Assembly (NCBI GenBank): GCA_030605475.1
Contig: JAUWIG010000037.1
Location: forward strand, 1-64,000
Length of the DNA: 64,000 bases
Direction of reading: 5' to 3'
DNA from: Planctomycetota bacterium
GTDB lineage: Bacteria > Planctomycetota > Phycisphaerae > Sedimentisphaerales > Anaerobacaceae
Positions 1-8,985 of the stretch are shown here, piece by piece. The notes under the pieces were generated by a model. The model saw only the letters and a list, made by a program, of their open reading frames with translations. It did no database searches and had not been told where the DNA came from. Numbering within the stretch: the first letter of the stretch is position 1; each line of letters opens with the position of its first letter. Both the position numbers and the translations under genes were made by a program.

Positions 1-800
1 GGTTAGATATGGCCAGGCCCTTGCCGCTGTTGATGCTGATATCGGTGGTAGGCTCATTCGTAGTTTTCGTCAAGCAGCGCCGCGACGGTCAATTGCGTGG
101 GCGGTCGATTGTGCGGCTGTGCATGGTCATATTTTCATTGGGACTTCTGGGAAAGATGATTTTACATACGCGGCTGGGGTTTTACGGCTTTGTGCTGGCG
201 ATGCCGGCGACATTGTTGGCCGTGGTGGCGCTGACATGCTGGGTGCCGGGTTGGCTGGGCCGCCGGGGGGGGTACGGTGGTGTTTTCAGAGCCGTTGGGC
301 TGGGTGTATTGCTGGTATGTATTCTGGCGCACCTGCAGATAATGAACTTCTTGTTGAGCCAAAAGACCTGTACGGTGTCCAGCGGGGCTGATACCATCAT
401 CGCCGGTGGAAGGGGATATTTTGTCAACATCTTGCTGGAGCATATCGCTTGGCGTGTCAAGCCCGACGAGACCCTGGCGGTTTTTCCGGAGGGTGTAATG
501 GTGAATTATCTTTGCCGGCGAGTTAACCCGACGCCTTATATTAACTTCATGCCGCCTGAGTTGATTATGTTTGGAGAAGACAAAATCCTGGCCTCATTTC
601 AGGAGCATCGGCCGGACTACGTTGCGCTGGTGCACAAGGACACAGCGGGTTATGGGTATTTGTTCTTTGGACGCGACTACGGCCAGCAGATATATAAATG
701 GATAACGAACAACTATGAGCCGGTTTGCCAGATCGGAGCTCCTCCTCTGCAAGGCAAGTATTTTGGGATACTGCTTATGCAGGCGAAAGAGTCGCAATAG
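1..800 (+). CDS. GT39-like polytopic membrane glycosyltransferase, C-terminal part (cut by window edge)
   Basis: The frame is open through base 1, so this is the C-terminal half of a longer gene. Its 263 visible residues match the last 263 residues of the 607-aa protein at 4554-6377 at about 85 % identity by eye, and the identity continues into the 3' flank. Visible features are hydrophobic membrane segments around residues 5-20, 38-55, 62-78 and 92-110, then a soluble extracytoplasmic tail with the block GVMVNYLCRRVNPTPYINF shared by both copies. The family transfers sugars from polyprenyl-phosphate donors outside the membrane; the catalytic N-terminal acidic loop is outside this window. It is followed by a broken GT2 remnant, so the cassette was probably duplicated. 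Substrate unknown. Confidence 0.75.
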   Translation, partial: LDMARPLPLLMLISVVGSFVVFVKQRRDGQLRGRSIVRLCMVIFSLGLLGKMILHTRLGFYGFVLAMPATLLAVVALTCWVPGWLGRRGGYGGVFRAVGLGVLLVCILAHLQIMNFLLSQKTCTVSSGADTIIAGGRGYFVNILLEHIAWRVKPDETLAVFPEGVMVNYLCRRVNPTPYINFMPPELIMFGEDKILASFQEHRPDYVALVHKDTAGYGYLFFGRDYGQQIYKWITNNYEPVCQIGAPPLQGKYFGILLMQAKESQ

Positions 801-864
801 CTTTTGGGTTTGGGACAGATGAGGATAACTTAAGAAAAACAATAGAATATTTCGGAGCAATACT

Positions 865-1029
865 ACGGAGCTGAGCATAATTATACCCTGTTATGACGAA
901 GTTAATACCATAGAATTAATAGTAAAGGCAGCGAAGAATTGTGCTTATCAGAACAAAGAAATAATTATCGTCGATGCCCCGAAAAGCTCAGCGATGAAGA
1001 CAGGGGTGTTTGATGGCACAGGTGCCTGA
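865..1029 (+). pseudogene. Remnant of a GT2 (DPM1-like) glycosyltransferase, 5' end only
   Basis: Bases 801-980 align with the 3' flank and first codons of the intact GT2 gene at 6442. The initiating ATG is ACG here (865-867). The frame then reads ELSIIIPCYDEVNTIELIVK, the Rossmann start of GT2 enzymes, up to EIIIVD, after which homology stops and TGA follows at 1027. About 200 residues are missing compared with the intact copy. The loss of start codon and body make it non-functional. It lies 65 bases behind the GT39-like gene, the same arrangement as in the intact pair. Confidence 0.75.
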
Positions 1030-2513
1030 ACAGTCAGAAAGTTCACAAATGAAGCTTTCTTAGGGAAAAGTCTCGCTGACGTGGTGGCATCTCGCGTTTC
1101 TTATCATTGTGGTCCTTGCGGCGGGGGTACGATTGCCGGGATGCTTTAGCAATTTCTGGTTCGACGAAATCTGGGCGTTCTCTTACGCGAATCAGTTAGG
1201 TTCGCCGGTCGAGATATTCACCGAGCAGCACGACAACAATCATCATCTCAACACGCTTATTTTTTATCTCCTCGGTGATTGCGAACATTGGATGGTCTAT
1301 CGGATTCATTCTCTGGTTACTGGGATCGGTGCGGTCATTCTCGCTTGGTTCATCGCTCGCCGGGCTGGCAGACTCGAAGCGATAATTGCATCACTTCTGA
1401 TGGCCGGGTCGTATCTGATGATTCATTTCTCGTCCGAAGCTCGGGGATATGCAATGGTCGTCTTTTTTTCGTTTGCGACATTTCTTACTATCCAGCGTTT
1501 TGCCGAAGATAAGCGTTGGCCCAGCGCAGTTGTGTTCTGGCTCTGCGTGTGTCTGGGGTTTCTCTCGCACTTGACATATCTGCATGTTTTCATCGCGGTT
1601 GCCCTGTGGTTGTTAGTTCACCTTTTCAAAACGTGTGAAGACAAACTGGATGTAATCGCGCATTTCACTCAATGTTTTAGCGTACCGCTCCTGTTCCTCG
1701 GCTGCTTCTATGTGTTTGCTATCAGGGGTTTAGAGATAGGTGGTGGCCCCCCGTACAAGCTTATAGATGTGCTGGTAAAAGCGTTGTCGCACGCAGGCGG
1801 TTGGCCGTCTGGGGGGGGCGGTTGCGGTCGTGGTGAGTGTGGTAACTGCAGGTCTGTTTCTCTTGGCGATTGTGTGGTTGTGGCAAAGAGAGCGCAGTGA
1901 GTGGATTTTCTACCTGACCGTGATTTTCCTGTCACCGGCTGCGGCTTTGACTGTGAAGCACCATGAAGTAATGTTCATCCGGTATTTTCTGGTAAGTATC
2001 GCTTTTGGTTTTATTGCTGTCACTTATGTTCTGGCTGACCTGTGTCGGTGCGGACGTCTGCCTAAGTTGTGTGTGACCGTTTTGGTTTTGTTATTTCTCC
2101 TCGGAAATGGTGCGAACGTTGTGAGACTTTTCAAATATGGACGCGGGGGATATCTGGAAGGCTTGCGTTACATGGCTGACCGCACACCAGGGCAGGTCGT
2201 CACAATAGCCAGCGACAATGATTTTCGCAACGGCATGCTCGTGGAGTACTACGAGCGATATTTGCCACCGGACAAAAGGATCGAATACATTCCTCAATCT
2301 CAGTATCCTACAAAGGTGCCGATGTGGGTGGTACTCCATTGCATTGGAAAATCATGCGAGATTTTTCCGACATTCGCTGGTCCTCATGGCAACGCCTACG
2401 AGCTGATTAAGACCTTCCCTTCCTTTGGTTTGTCCGGTTGGCATTGGTTTGTCTATCAGAGGCAGGACTGTGCAGGTGCAAGTCCGGTCGATCTTAATGG
2501 GAAACTGAGGTGA
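1013..2513 (+). pseudogene. GT39-like membrane glycosyltransferase broken by a nonsense codon and a frameshift
   Basis: Reading from ATG 1013 gives MAQVPEQSESSQMKLS, then TAG at 1061, then in the same frame a typical first membrane helix (WWHLAFLIIVVLAAG) and the acidic loop FSNFWFDEIW expected at the active site of this family. At 1811-1818 a run of eight G shifts the frame; deleting one G restores SGGAVAVVVSVVTAGLFLL and leads into the remaining ~230 residues ending at 2513. Total length would be about 500 aa, normal for the family. The motif NNHHLNTL parallels NNNHVINSI in the minus-strand gene at 10790, so both belong to one subfamily. The G run could be an assembly error, but the upstream TAG is independent evidence of decay. 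A downstream GTG at 1109 could restart translation. Confidence 0.7.
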
Positions 2514-3013
2514 TCATCGTCGTGGACGGCTTAAGATAAGTGATAGAATACTTCGTAGCAATAGTATAAAGTTGAGCATAGTTATCCCCTTGTTATAATT
2601 GAGTTGATATCATGTGCTATATCACGAACGCAACCAGTGAAAAAAGACCACATTAAGAACAGTGATAGAAGCTACCACCGAAAGTATTCACATACCTGTT
2701 GCTGCGGCCTTTTCCTGAGCTAAGAGATGCTTTTTCAGATTGACATATCCTCCAGAATTCTATATAATTATCTTAAATTGGATGCAGTTCTATAAAAGCT
2801 GCTTTAATCTTTGTTCTAAATCATTCAGTTGGATTTATCTTAAGTGCGGTGGCAGGAGCCGGTCGATTTTGAGAGTATAGCAGAGATATGAATGAGAGGT
2901 TCCAGCGAAACATCTACCATGAAGAAAAACAGGTACCCTATTCAGAAAAGCCTTGTCCTGTTTATAACGCTACCGGACCTGGAGCCACGGGATAAAGACA
3001 AAGAGTATCGAGT
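2514..3013 (+). other. Gene-poor 500-base spacer with a third GT2 remnant
   Basis: Bases 2530-2625 resemble the intergenic stretch and 5' end of the intact GT2 gene (around 6400-6500). The start is ATA instead of ATG (2566), the encoded start reads KLSIVIP and one inserted T then shifts into a stop. Nothing else coding is convincing here. A perfect sigma-70 type promoter lies at 2740-2768, and bases 2800-3013 look like an untranslated leader of the sulfatase-like gene. Confidence 0.6.
2740..2768 (+). promoter_or_regulatory. Perfect consensus promoter TTGACA-N17-TATAAT
   Basis: TTGACA at 2740-2745 and TATAAT at 2763-2768 are separated by exactly 17 bases. The next gene in this direction is the sulfatase-like lipoprotein at 3014, which would then have a leader of about 240 bases. 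Confidence 0.7.
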
Positions 3014-4495
3014 ATGGCACGTAAGCAAAAGTCAGTAAGCGATCTGAGTCGGCGAGAGATATTGAAATACGGACTCTACGGTGGCTTGGCAGCAGGCCTG
3101 GCTGGCAGCCTTCGGCTGGGTGGTTGTGGAAAGAAGAGGCAAGGAGAAAGGCCAGATATTATTTTGATATCGATTGATAGTCTTCGGCCGGACCATCTGG
3201 GCTGCTATGGATACCAGCGACAGACCAGTCCGACTATTGACCGATTAGCTCAGGAAGGTGTGCGGTTTACAAAGGCGGTGAGTACCACCTCGTGGACGCT
3301 GCCGTCGTACGCGGCTTTGTTTACCGGCTTGTATGACTCGGCCCACGGGTTAGTAGATAACGGGCTTCGGCTGGCAGAGACACATGTAACGCTGGCCGAA
3401 GTATTGTGCAGAGCGGGCTATCAGACGGCAGGCTTTTTCGGGGGACCGTATCTGCATTCAGCGTTCGGTCTCGGCAGGGGTTTTACAACGTACCAGAGTT
3501 GTATGACGGCGCTGTCGGATGATGCGAGCGACGAGGTTGTACGGCGGGAGTCACGCAGAGAGGTTAACGTCTCGCACGCGGATATAACCGGTCCACGGAC
3601 GCTGGAAAAATTCAGCTCGTGGTTGAAAATGGCCGACGAACGCCCTATGTTTGTTTTCCTCCATATGTGGGATGTGCACTACGACTACATTCCGCCCAGG
3701 CAATATGTCGATATGTTCGACCCAGACTACACCGGCAGCGTCAACGCCAAGAACTTTATGCGCAATAATGCGGTTCACGCCAACATGTCGGAACGTGACT
3801 TGCAGCATGTGGTTGCACTATACGACGGAGAAATCCGCTTTACTGATGATATTCTGGCGCATATTCTGGCCGAGTTGGACCGTTACGGTCGGATGGAACA
3901 GGCTTTAATTTTAGTTACGGCAGACCACGGCGAGGAATTTTTCGAACACGGAGATAAAGGACATGCCCGAACACTGTATGATGAGGTCATTCGCGTGCCG
4001 CTTATTTTTCGTTGGCCGAATCGTCTAAGAGAAGCTGTAGTAATCGAGCAGCAGGTACGATTGATTGATGTGATGCCGACTATTCTGAGCTTGGCTGGCG
4101 TGCCGTTAAATGTGAAGATTCAGGGCCGCGATATCAGTGGACTTCTGCGAGGACAAAAGATATCGGAGCAATCAGCGTTTTGCGAGTTGTTGTTGAACAA
4201 AGGCAGAGACAGGGCACTGCGGACCAATCGAAAAAAAGTATGGGTAAATGGCCTTACTAAGGTGCGAATGTGTTTCGATTTATTAAGCGACCCCGGAGAA
4301 CATAGGCCGTTAGTGCCGACCGGCAGGAAGTTCCGGCGGGCTTTATCCGAGCTTGCCGAGGTAACACAGGAAAGTTTGGCTTTGTATGAGCGGCGGGTTG
4401 GACGAGCCAGCCGGGATGTCGAACTTAGCGAAGATATCAAGAAGCGATTGCGCTCGCTGGGTTATATAGGCGGTGGAGATGACGAAAAAGAGTAA
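3014..4495 (+). CDS. Sulfatase-like hydrolase (alkaline phosphatase superfamily), exported lipoprotein
   Basis: The 493-aa protein starts with a twin-arginine type signal (SRREILKYG, residues 12-20) followed by a hydrophobic stretch and a lipobox-like LGGC with Cys38. It should be exported and perhaps lipid-anchored. The superfamily core follows: PDIILISIDSLRPDHLGCYG with metal ligand Asp55, and TADHGEEFFEHGDKGH in the second half. At the position where true sulfatases have the formylglycine motif C/S-x-P-x-R, this protein has Thr95-Leu-Pro-Ser-Tyr. Formylglycine cannot form from Thr, so a phosphodiesterase or phosphoglycan-transferase type activity is more likely than sulfate-ester hydrolysis (inference). 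It sits among glycosyltransferases, suggesting action on surface glycans or lipids. Confidence 0.8.
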   Translation: MARKQKSVSDLSRREILKYGLYGGLAAGLAGSLRLGGCGKKRQGERPDIILISIDSLRPDHLGCYGYQRQTSPTIDRLAQEGVRFTKAVSTTSWTLPSYAALFTGLYDSAHGLVDNGLRLAETHVTLAEVLCRAGYQTAGFFGGPYLHSAFGLGRGFTTYQSCMTALSDDASDEVVRRESRREVNVSHADITGPRTLEKFSSWLKMADERPMFVFLHMWDVHYDYIPPRQYVDMFDPDYTGSVNAKNFMRNNAVHANMSERDLQHVVALYDGEIRFTDDILAHILAELDRYGRMEQALILVTADHGEEFFEHGDKGHARTLYDEVIRVPLIFRWPNRLREAVVIEQQVRLIDVMPTILSLAGVPLNVKIQGRDISGLLRGQKISEQSAFCELLLNKGRDRALRTNRKKVWVNGLTKVRMCFDLLSDPGEHRPLVPTGRKFRRALSELAEVTQESLALYERRVGRASRDVELSEDIKKRLRSLGYIGGGDDEKE

Positions 4496-4553
4496 CTTCA
4501 GCGATAGTGTTGTTCGAAATCAGAAGAGGAAAATCTGAAAGGGTTCTACAGAG

Positions 4554-6377
4554 TTGGAACAGTCCGGCAGATTGAATGGTGGCGGTATATCGAGCTTGGC
4601 TCGTTGGGCCGGGCCGCTGGTGATAGCCGCGGTGAGCCTTGCTATGTTAGTGTGGCAGTGGCGCAGCTGGCCTGATGTGCTGGTCGACTTCGGGAGGGAA
4701 CTGTATGTAGCCTGGCAGCTTGCCGAGGGGAAAGTTCTTTACACAGACATAGCGTACTTCAATGGGCCGCTTTCGCCATATTTGAATTCACTTTGGTTTC
4801 GACTATTCGGTGTGAGCTTGATGACACTTGCGGTCTGCAACATGGTTATCGCAGCTGGTCTGATTGTTTTGCTGTACAGGCTCCTGTTGGATATCGGGGA
4901 TAGGGTATCAGCAACGGCGGCGTGTGTTGTGTTCGCGGCGATTTTGGGTTTCGGCAACATAGATGTGGTCGGTAACTACAACTATATCTGTCCTTATTCG
5001 CACGAAGTGACCCATGGGATGGTGTTGGCGATAGCGGCAATCTGGTGTGTATCAATGTACCATCGCCGGCGTAGGATGATATATGTGGCAGGGGCGGGAT
5101 TGGCTTTGGGGCTGGCATTCCTGACAAAGGCGGAGATGTTCCTGGCGGCAGCTGCAGCGGTCGGTACCGCTTGGGTGTTGACGGTTTGGTCTCAGTGGCG
5201 GGGGTGGTCGCATCTGATTAAACTACTAAGCATCTTTGTGGGCTCAGCGGTGCTGCCGGTAACTATCGCATTTGGCTTACTATGTATGGTTATGCCGGCC
5301 GAGCGAGCATTTTTAGGAACGATGGGGACATGGGTGTGGATAGGGAACAAGGAGATTACCTCTCTGGTATTCTATCGCTGGGCGATGGGGTTGGACCATC
5401 CGTTGGTAAACGTGAAAAAGCTGCTGGTTTGGGCGGGCTGGTATGCGGCGGTTTTTATACCGGCGGGATTAATTGGAATGGTGCTGCCTGAGAGAGGCAG
5501 GTATCGTCTCGGGGTGGCAATGGTGTGTTTTGTAACCGCTGTGGTGGTGCTGGGATTGAACAGGTATGACATTGCGTGGTTTGACATGGCTCGGCCCTTA
5601 CCACTATTGATGCTGGTGTTGGTAGTGGGCTCGTTCGTGGTTTTTATCAAGCACTACCACAAGGGTCAACTGCGTGGGCGGTCGATTGTGCGGTTGTGTA
5701 TGGCCATATTTGCCCTTGGACTTCTGGGAAAGATGATTTTACATACGCGGCTGTGGTTTTATGGCTTTGTGCTGGCGATGCCGGCGACATTGTTGACAGT
5801 GGTGGCGCTGACATGCTGGGTACCGGGCTGGCTGGGCCGCCGGGGGGGATACGGCGGTGTTTTCAGAGCCGTTGGCCTGGGTGTATTGCTAATATGTGTT
5901 CTGGGGCACCTGCAGATAGCGAATTCCCGGTTGAGCCAGAAGACCTGTAAGGTATCCAGTGGGGCTGATACCATCGTGGCCGATGGAAGGGGATATTTTG
6001 TCAACATCTTGCTGGAGCATATCGCGCAGCATGTCAAGCCCGACGAGACACTGGCGGTCTTTCCGGAGGGTGTAATGGTGAATTATCTCTGCCGGCGGGT
6101 TAACCCGACGCCTTATATTAACTTTATGCCCCCCGAGTTGATTATGTTTGGAGAAGACAAGATGCTGACCTCGTTTCAGGAACACCGGCCGGACTACATT
6201 GCACTGGTGCACAAGGATACCGTGGAGTATGGATTTGAGTTCTTTGGACGCGACTACGGCCAGCATCTGTACAAGTGGATAATGAACAACTACAAGCCGG
6301 TTTACCAGATAGGAGACCTTCCTCTGCAAGATGAGTATTTTGGGATACTGCTTATGCGGGCGAAAAAATCGCAATAG
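4554..6377 (+). CDS. GT39-like polytopic membrane glycosyltransferase
   Basis: A 607-aa integral membrane protein starting at TTG 4554, with GAAAGGG about 12 bases upstream as a possible ribosome binding site. The first membrane helix (residues ~16-35) is followed by an extracytoplasmic loop with acidic active-site type residues (VDFGRELYVAWQLAEG). Many hydrophobic helices follow and a soluble tail of about 150 residues ends the protein. Enzymes of this kind take a sugar from a polyprenyl-phosphate donor and place it on lipid, protein or glycan acceptors outside the cytoplasmic membrane. The next gene, 64 bases downstream, is a DPM1-like GT2 enzyme that would make such a donor. The C-terminal half is duplicated at the left end of the window. 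Acceptor unknown. Confidence 0.8.
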   Translation: MEQSGRLNGGGISSLARWAGPLVIAAVSLAMLVWQWRSWPDVLVDFGRELYVAWQLAEGKVLYTDIAYFNGPLSPYLNSLWFRLFGVSLMTLAVCNMVIAAGLIVLLYRLLLDIGDRVSATAACVVFAAILGFGNIDVVGNYNYICPYSHEVTHGMVLAIAAIWCVSMYHRRRRMIYVAGAGLALGLAFLTKAEMFLAAAAAVGTAWVLTVWSQWRGWSHLIKLLSIFVGSAVLPVTIAFGLLCMVMPAERAFLGTMGTWVWIGNKEITSLVFYRWAMGLDHPLVNVKKLLVWAGWYAAVFIPAGLIGMVLPERGRYRLGVAMVCFVTAVVVLGLNRYDIAWFDMARPLPLLMLVLVVGSFVVFIKHYHKGQLRGRSIVRLCMAIFALGLLGKMILHTRLWFYGFVLAMPATLLTVVALTCWVPGWLGRRGGYGGVFRAVGLGVLLICVLGHLQIANSRLSQKTCKVSSGADTIVADGRGYFVNILLEHIAQHVKPDETLAVFPEGVMVNYLCRRVNPTPYINFMPPELIMFGEDKMLTSFQEHRPDYIALVHKDTVEYGFEFFGRDYGQHLYKWIMNNYKPVYQIGDLPLQDEYFGILLMRAKKSQ

Positions 6378-6441
6378 CTTTTGGGTTTGGGACAGATGAG
6401 GATAGCTTAAGAAAAACGATAGAATATTTCGGAGCAATAAT

Positions 6442-7197
6442 ATGAAGTTGAGCATAGTTATACCCTGTTATAACGAAATTGATACCATAGATTCGATAGT
6501 AAAAGCAGTTAAGAACTGTCCCGTACAGAGCAAAGAAATAATTTTAGTCGATGATTATTCCACCGATGGCACCAGAGAAAAGCTGCAGAGCGAGATTGAA
6601 AACCTCGTAGACAAAGTGCTTTATCATGAACGTAACCAGGGAAAAGGAGCCGCATTAAGAACGGCAATTATGGCTGCAACCGGCGATATTGTCATTATAC
6701 AGGACGCCGATTTGGAATACGACCCGAGTGAGATTCCCAAGGTCATTCAACCAATCCTGGACGGAAAGGCTGATGTTGTATATGGCTCGAGATTTTTGGG
6801 GAGCTCTGCTCACAGGGTTATCTATTATTGGCACATGGTCGGAAACAAATTTTTAACCACTCTTTCCAATATGTTTACGAACATTAACTTGACGGATATG
6901 GAAACGTGTTACAAGGCCTTTAAAAGAGAAATCATACAATCAATTGAGCTTGAGGAGAACAGATTTGGGTTTGAGCCGGAAATAACCGCAAAAGTAGCCA
7001 GGATGAAATGCAGAATCTATGAAGTTGGCATCTCTTATTATGGCAGAACATATACAGAAGGCAAAAAGATAGGATGGAAAGATGGATTTTCGGCAATCCG
7101 GTGCATATTGAAATATAACCTGTTTAGGAGGAGTTCCCAGGTTCCCGTTTTGCAAAAAGACCGCAAAACGGAAACCTTGCAGGATGAAAGCTCCTGA
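6442..7197 (+). CDS. GT2 polyprenyl-phosphate sugar synthase (DPM1-like)
   Basis: A 251-aa soluble GT2 enzyme resembling dolichyl/polyprenyl-phosphate mannose or glucose synthases. It has the nucleotide-sugar fold start [15 protein letters not shown], the motif VDDYSTDGT, a metal-binding QDADLEYDP (DxD type, around residue 92) and YGSRFLG. No C-terminal membrane helices are present, as in the short DPM1 class. It would charge a polyprenyl phosphate with a hexose on the cytoplasmic side, feeding the neighbouring GT39-like enzymes. It is the only intact one of three GT2 copies in this locus (remnants at 865 and 2566). The extreme C-terminus ([16 protein letters not shown]) looks like a repeat-derived tail. 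Confidence 0.85.
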   Translation: MKLSIVIPCYNEIDTIDSIVKAVKNCPVQSKEIILVDDYSTDGTREKLQSEIENLVDKVLYHERNQGKGAALRTAIMAATGDIVIIQDADLEYDPSEIPKVIQPILDGKADVVYGSRFLGSSAHRVIYYWHMVGNKFLTTLSNMFTNINLTDMETCYKAFKREIIQSIELEENRFGFEPEITAKVARMKCRIYEVGISYYGRTYTEGKKIGWKDGFSAIRCILKYNLFRRSSQVPVLQKDRKTETLQDESS

Positions 7198-7240
7198 TGG
7201 TGGCGACGAAGTGAGACAAGTAAAGACAGGGTAAAGTGTT

Positions 7241-8971
7241 GTGAGCATCCGAAGAAGCAAAGAGCACGAGTCACGAGCAGATGACAGTGGTATTTTTGGT
7301 AGGCTGCCTGGCTTTCCCGCAAAATTGCTCATTCGCTCCTGGTTGAAAATTTTGTTAGCCATAGGGATTCTTTTTAGTATTAGTCTTACGCTTAATTGCA
7401 TAGGGATTACCTGGGGGCAGCCTGGGGGAAATCCATGGCATCCCGATTCTATTGCAGGTATGAGGACAGTTCGGCAGATGCCTAATTTATTAGGCGAGTG
7501 GCAGTCCAAATATCCACGACTTCATTTTATGGTAAACGCAGCATTTTATAAGCCCTTTCTGAGTTATTGGCGCCAGAATCCGGTAGTAGCGCCGGTTGAC
7601 GAAGGCCGTCGGGTTGGCAAAGTGGTTTTAAATATGGAGCGGATAAGTACCTTGATTATGGTCTCGCGAATAATCTCAGCACTTATGGGTGCTGGGGCGG
7701 TGGTAACAGTATTTCTCACAGCCAGGTTGCTTTTTAATGATAATGTCGCAGCTTTCTTTTCAGGATTGGCCCTTGCGTTCTCAATGCTCTTTGTCTGTTA
7801 CAGTCATTTGGGTAATTTAGATATTCCGTGCACGTTCTGGTTTGCCTGGGCTTTATACTGGGCGGTCAAAGCTACTTATATAGGAAAATGGCGGCACTTT
7901 GTTTTTCTGGGATTATTTTGTTCGCTGGCAGTGTGTACAAAAGACCCTGCTGTTGGCTATGTTGTTGGTCTGGGGGTCGCAGTGTGGCTTGCGATGATAG
8001 GCAAGGCAAGAGATGCAGGCGAACCTTTTAAGAAGGCCTTGACCGCCGTATTTAGCATAAAGGTGCTCATCGCGGTTGTAGTAGCCGTATTCTGTTTTGC
8101 TCTTCTCAATGATATTCTAACTACTCCTGATGCGTTCTTAAGGAGAATGGGCCACTGGCTCGGTGGAGCTGGCACAACCGCCTATCAGCATGGATTCAAG
8201 GGGCAATTACATCTTCTACAGAAAACATTCAAAAATCTTTACTACGCTTTAGGCTGGCCGCTGCTATTGGCCGTCACGATTTCACTTGTTTATTGTGTGA
8301 TGAAGTTTCGTTGGAAATCGGTCTTTGCTGTAATACCGCTTATAGCATTTTATCTGATAGTGATTGTGAATATCCACTTCAGTTACCCCCGTTTTTTCTT
8401 GCAGGCTTTCCCTGCCTTGGTTTTGCTTGTAGGAAAAGCAAGTGCAGATTGGCTTCGGTGGCGAAGGCTGCCCATAGTGGTCAAGGTTTTTCCGTTGGTG
8501 TTTGTATATATTCTATCTTTGCTCTACTGCCTTGGGCTCGATTTGGAGTTGGTTGGGGACACTCGTTACAGAGCTGAACAATGGTTGGCAAGCCATGTTA
8601 GCCACGATGACTGTGTTGTGGCGCTGACGGGGTCGGCATATGCGCCTCGAATACAGATGTTAGGCTGTAAGTACATCTTTTGGCATTACAGACCACAAAA
8701 TGAGGAACTTTTGCGGAAAATCAGGCCTTATGCGAATTATCTTGTTCTCAGTGAGAAAGAGTTCGAAATAACAGAGACGTTTGACCAGGATTTTTTAAGG
8801 GCTCTTTTGGAAGGCAAAAGGGGTTATAAGCAGGTTGCTCACTTTTCGAACAAATATTTGTATCCTCGGAAAACAATATTTGGTTTTCCGGGCTGGCCCG
8901 TTAGGCGCTTAAGGATGTACAGTCCTGATACAATTATTCTTAAGAGAGAGGATAGTTTTCGGTACCAGTAA
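7241..8971 (+). CDS. GT39-family membrane glycosyltransferase
   Basis: A 576-aa polytopic protein with a GTG start at 7241. One membrane helix at about residues 30-50 precedes the extracytoplasmic loop GGNPWHPDSIAGMRTV, the region that carries catalytic acids in GT39/ArnT-like enzymes. Some ten further helices follow, and a soluble C-terminal region of about 130 residues contains CVVALTGSAYAPRIQML. It differs clearly from the 4554 gene. It is placed directly behind the DPM1-like gene in the same direction, so it is another probable user of polyprenyl-linked sugar. Family call good; substrate unknown. Confidence 0.75.
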   Translation: MSIRRSKEHESRADDSGIFGRLPGFPAKLLIRSWLKILLAIGILFSISLTLNCIGITWGQPGGNPWHPDSIAGMRTVRQMPNLLGEWQSKYPRLHFMVNAAFYKPFLSYWRQNPVVAPVDEGRRVGKVVLNMERISTLIMVSRIISALMGAGAVVTVFLTARLLFNDNVAAFFSGLALAFSMLFVCYSHLGNLDIPCTFWFAWALYWAVKATYIGKWRHFVFLGLFCSLAVCTKDPAVGYVVGLGVAVWLAMIGKARDAGEPFKKALTAVFSIKVLIAVVVAVFCFALLNDILTTPDAFLRRMGHWLGGAGTTAYQHGFKGQLHLLQKTFKNLYYALGWPLLLAVTISLVYCVMKFRWKSVFAVIPLIAFYLIVIVNIHFSYPRFFLQAFPALVLLVGKASADWLRWRRLPIVVKVFPLVFVYILSLLYCLGLDLELVGDTRYRAEQWLASHVSHDDCVVALTGSAYAPRIQMLGCKYIFWHYRPQNEELLRKIRPYANYLVLSEKEFEITETFDQDFLRALLEGKRGYKQVAHFSNKYLYPRKTIFGFPGWPVRRLRMYSPDTIILKREDSFRYQ

Positions 8972-8985
8972 AAGAAGGAGAATAT

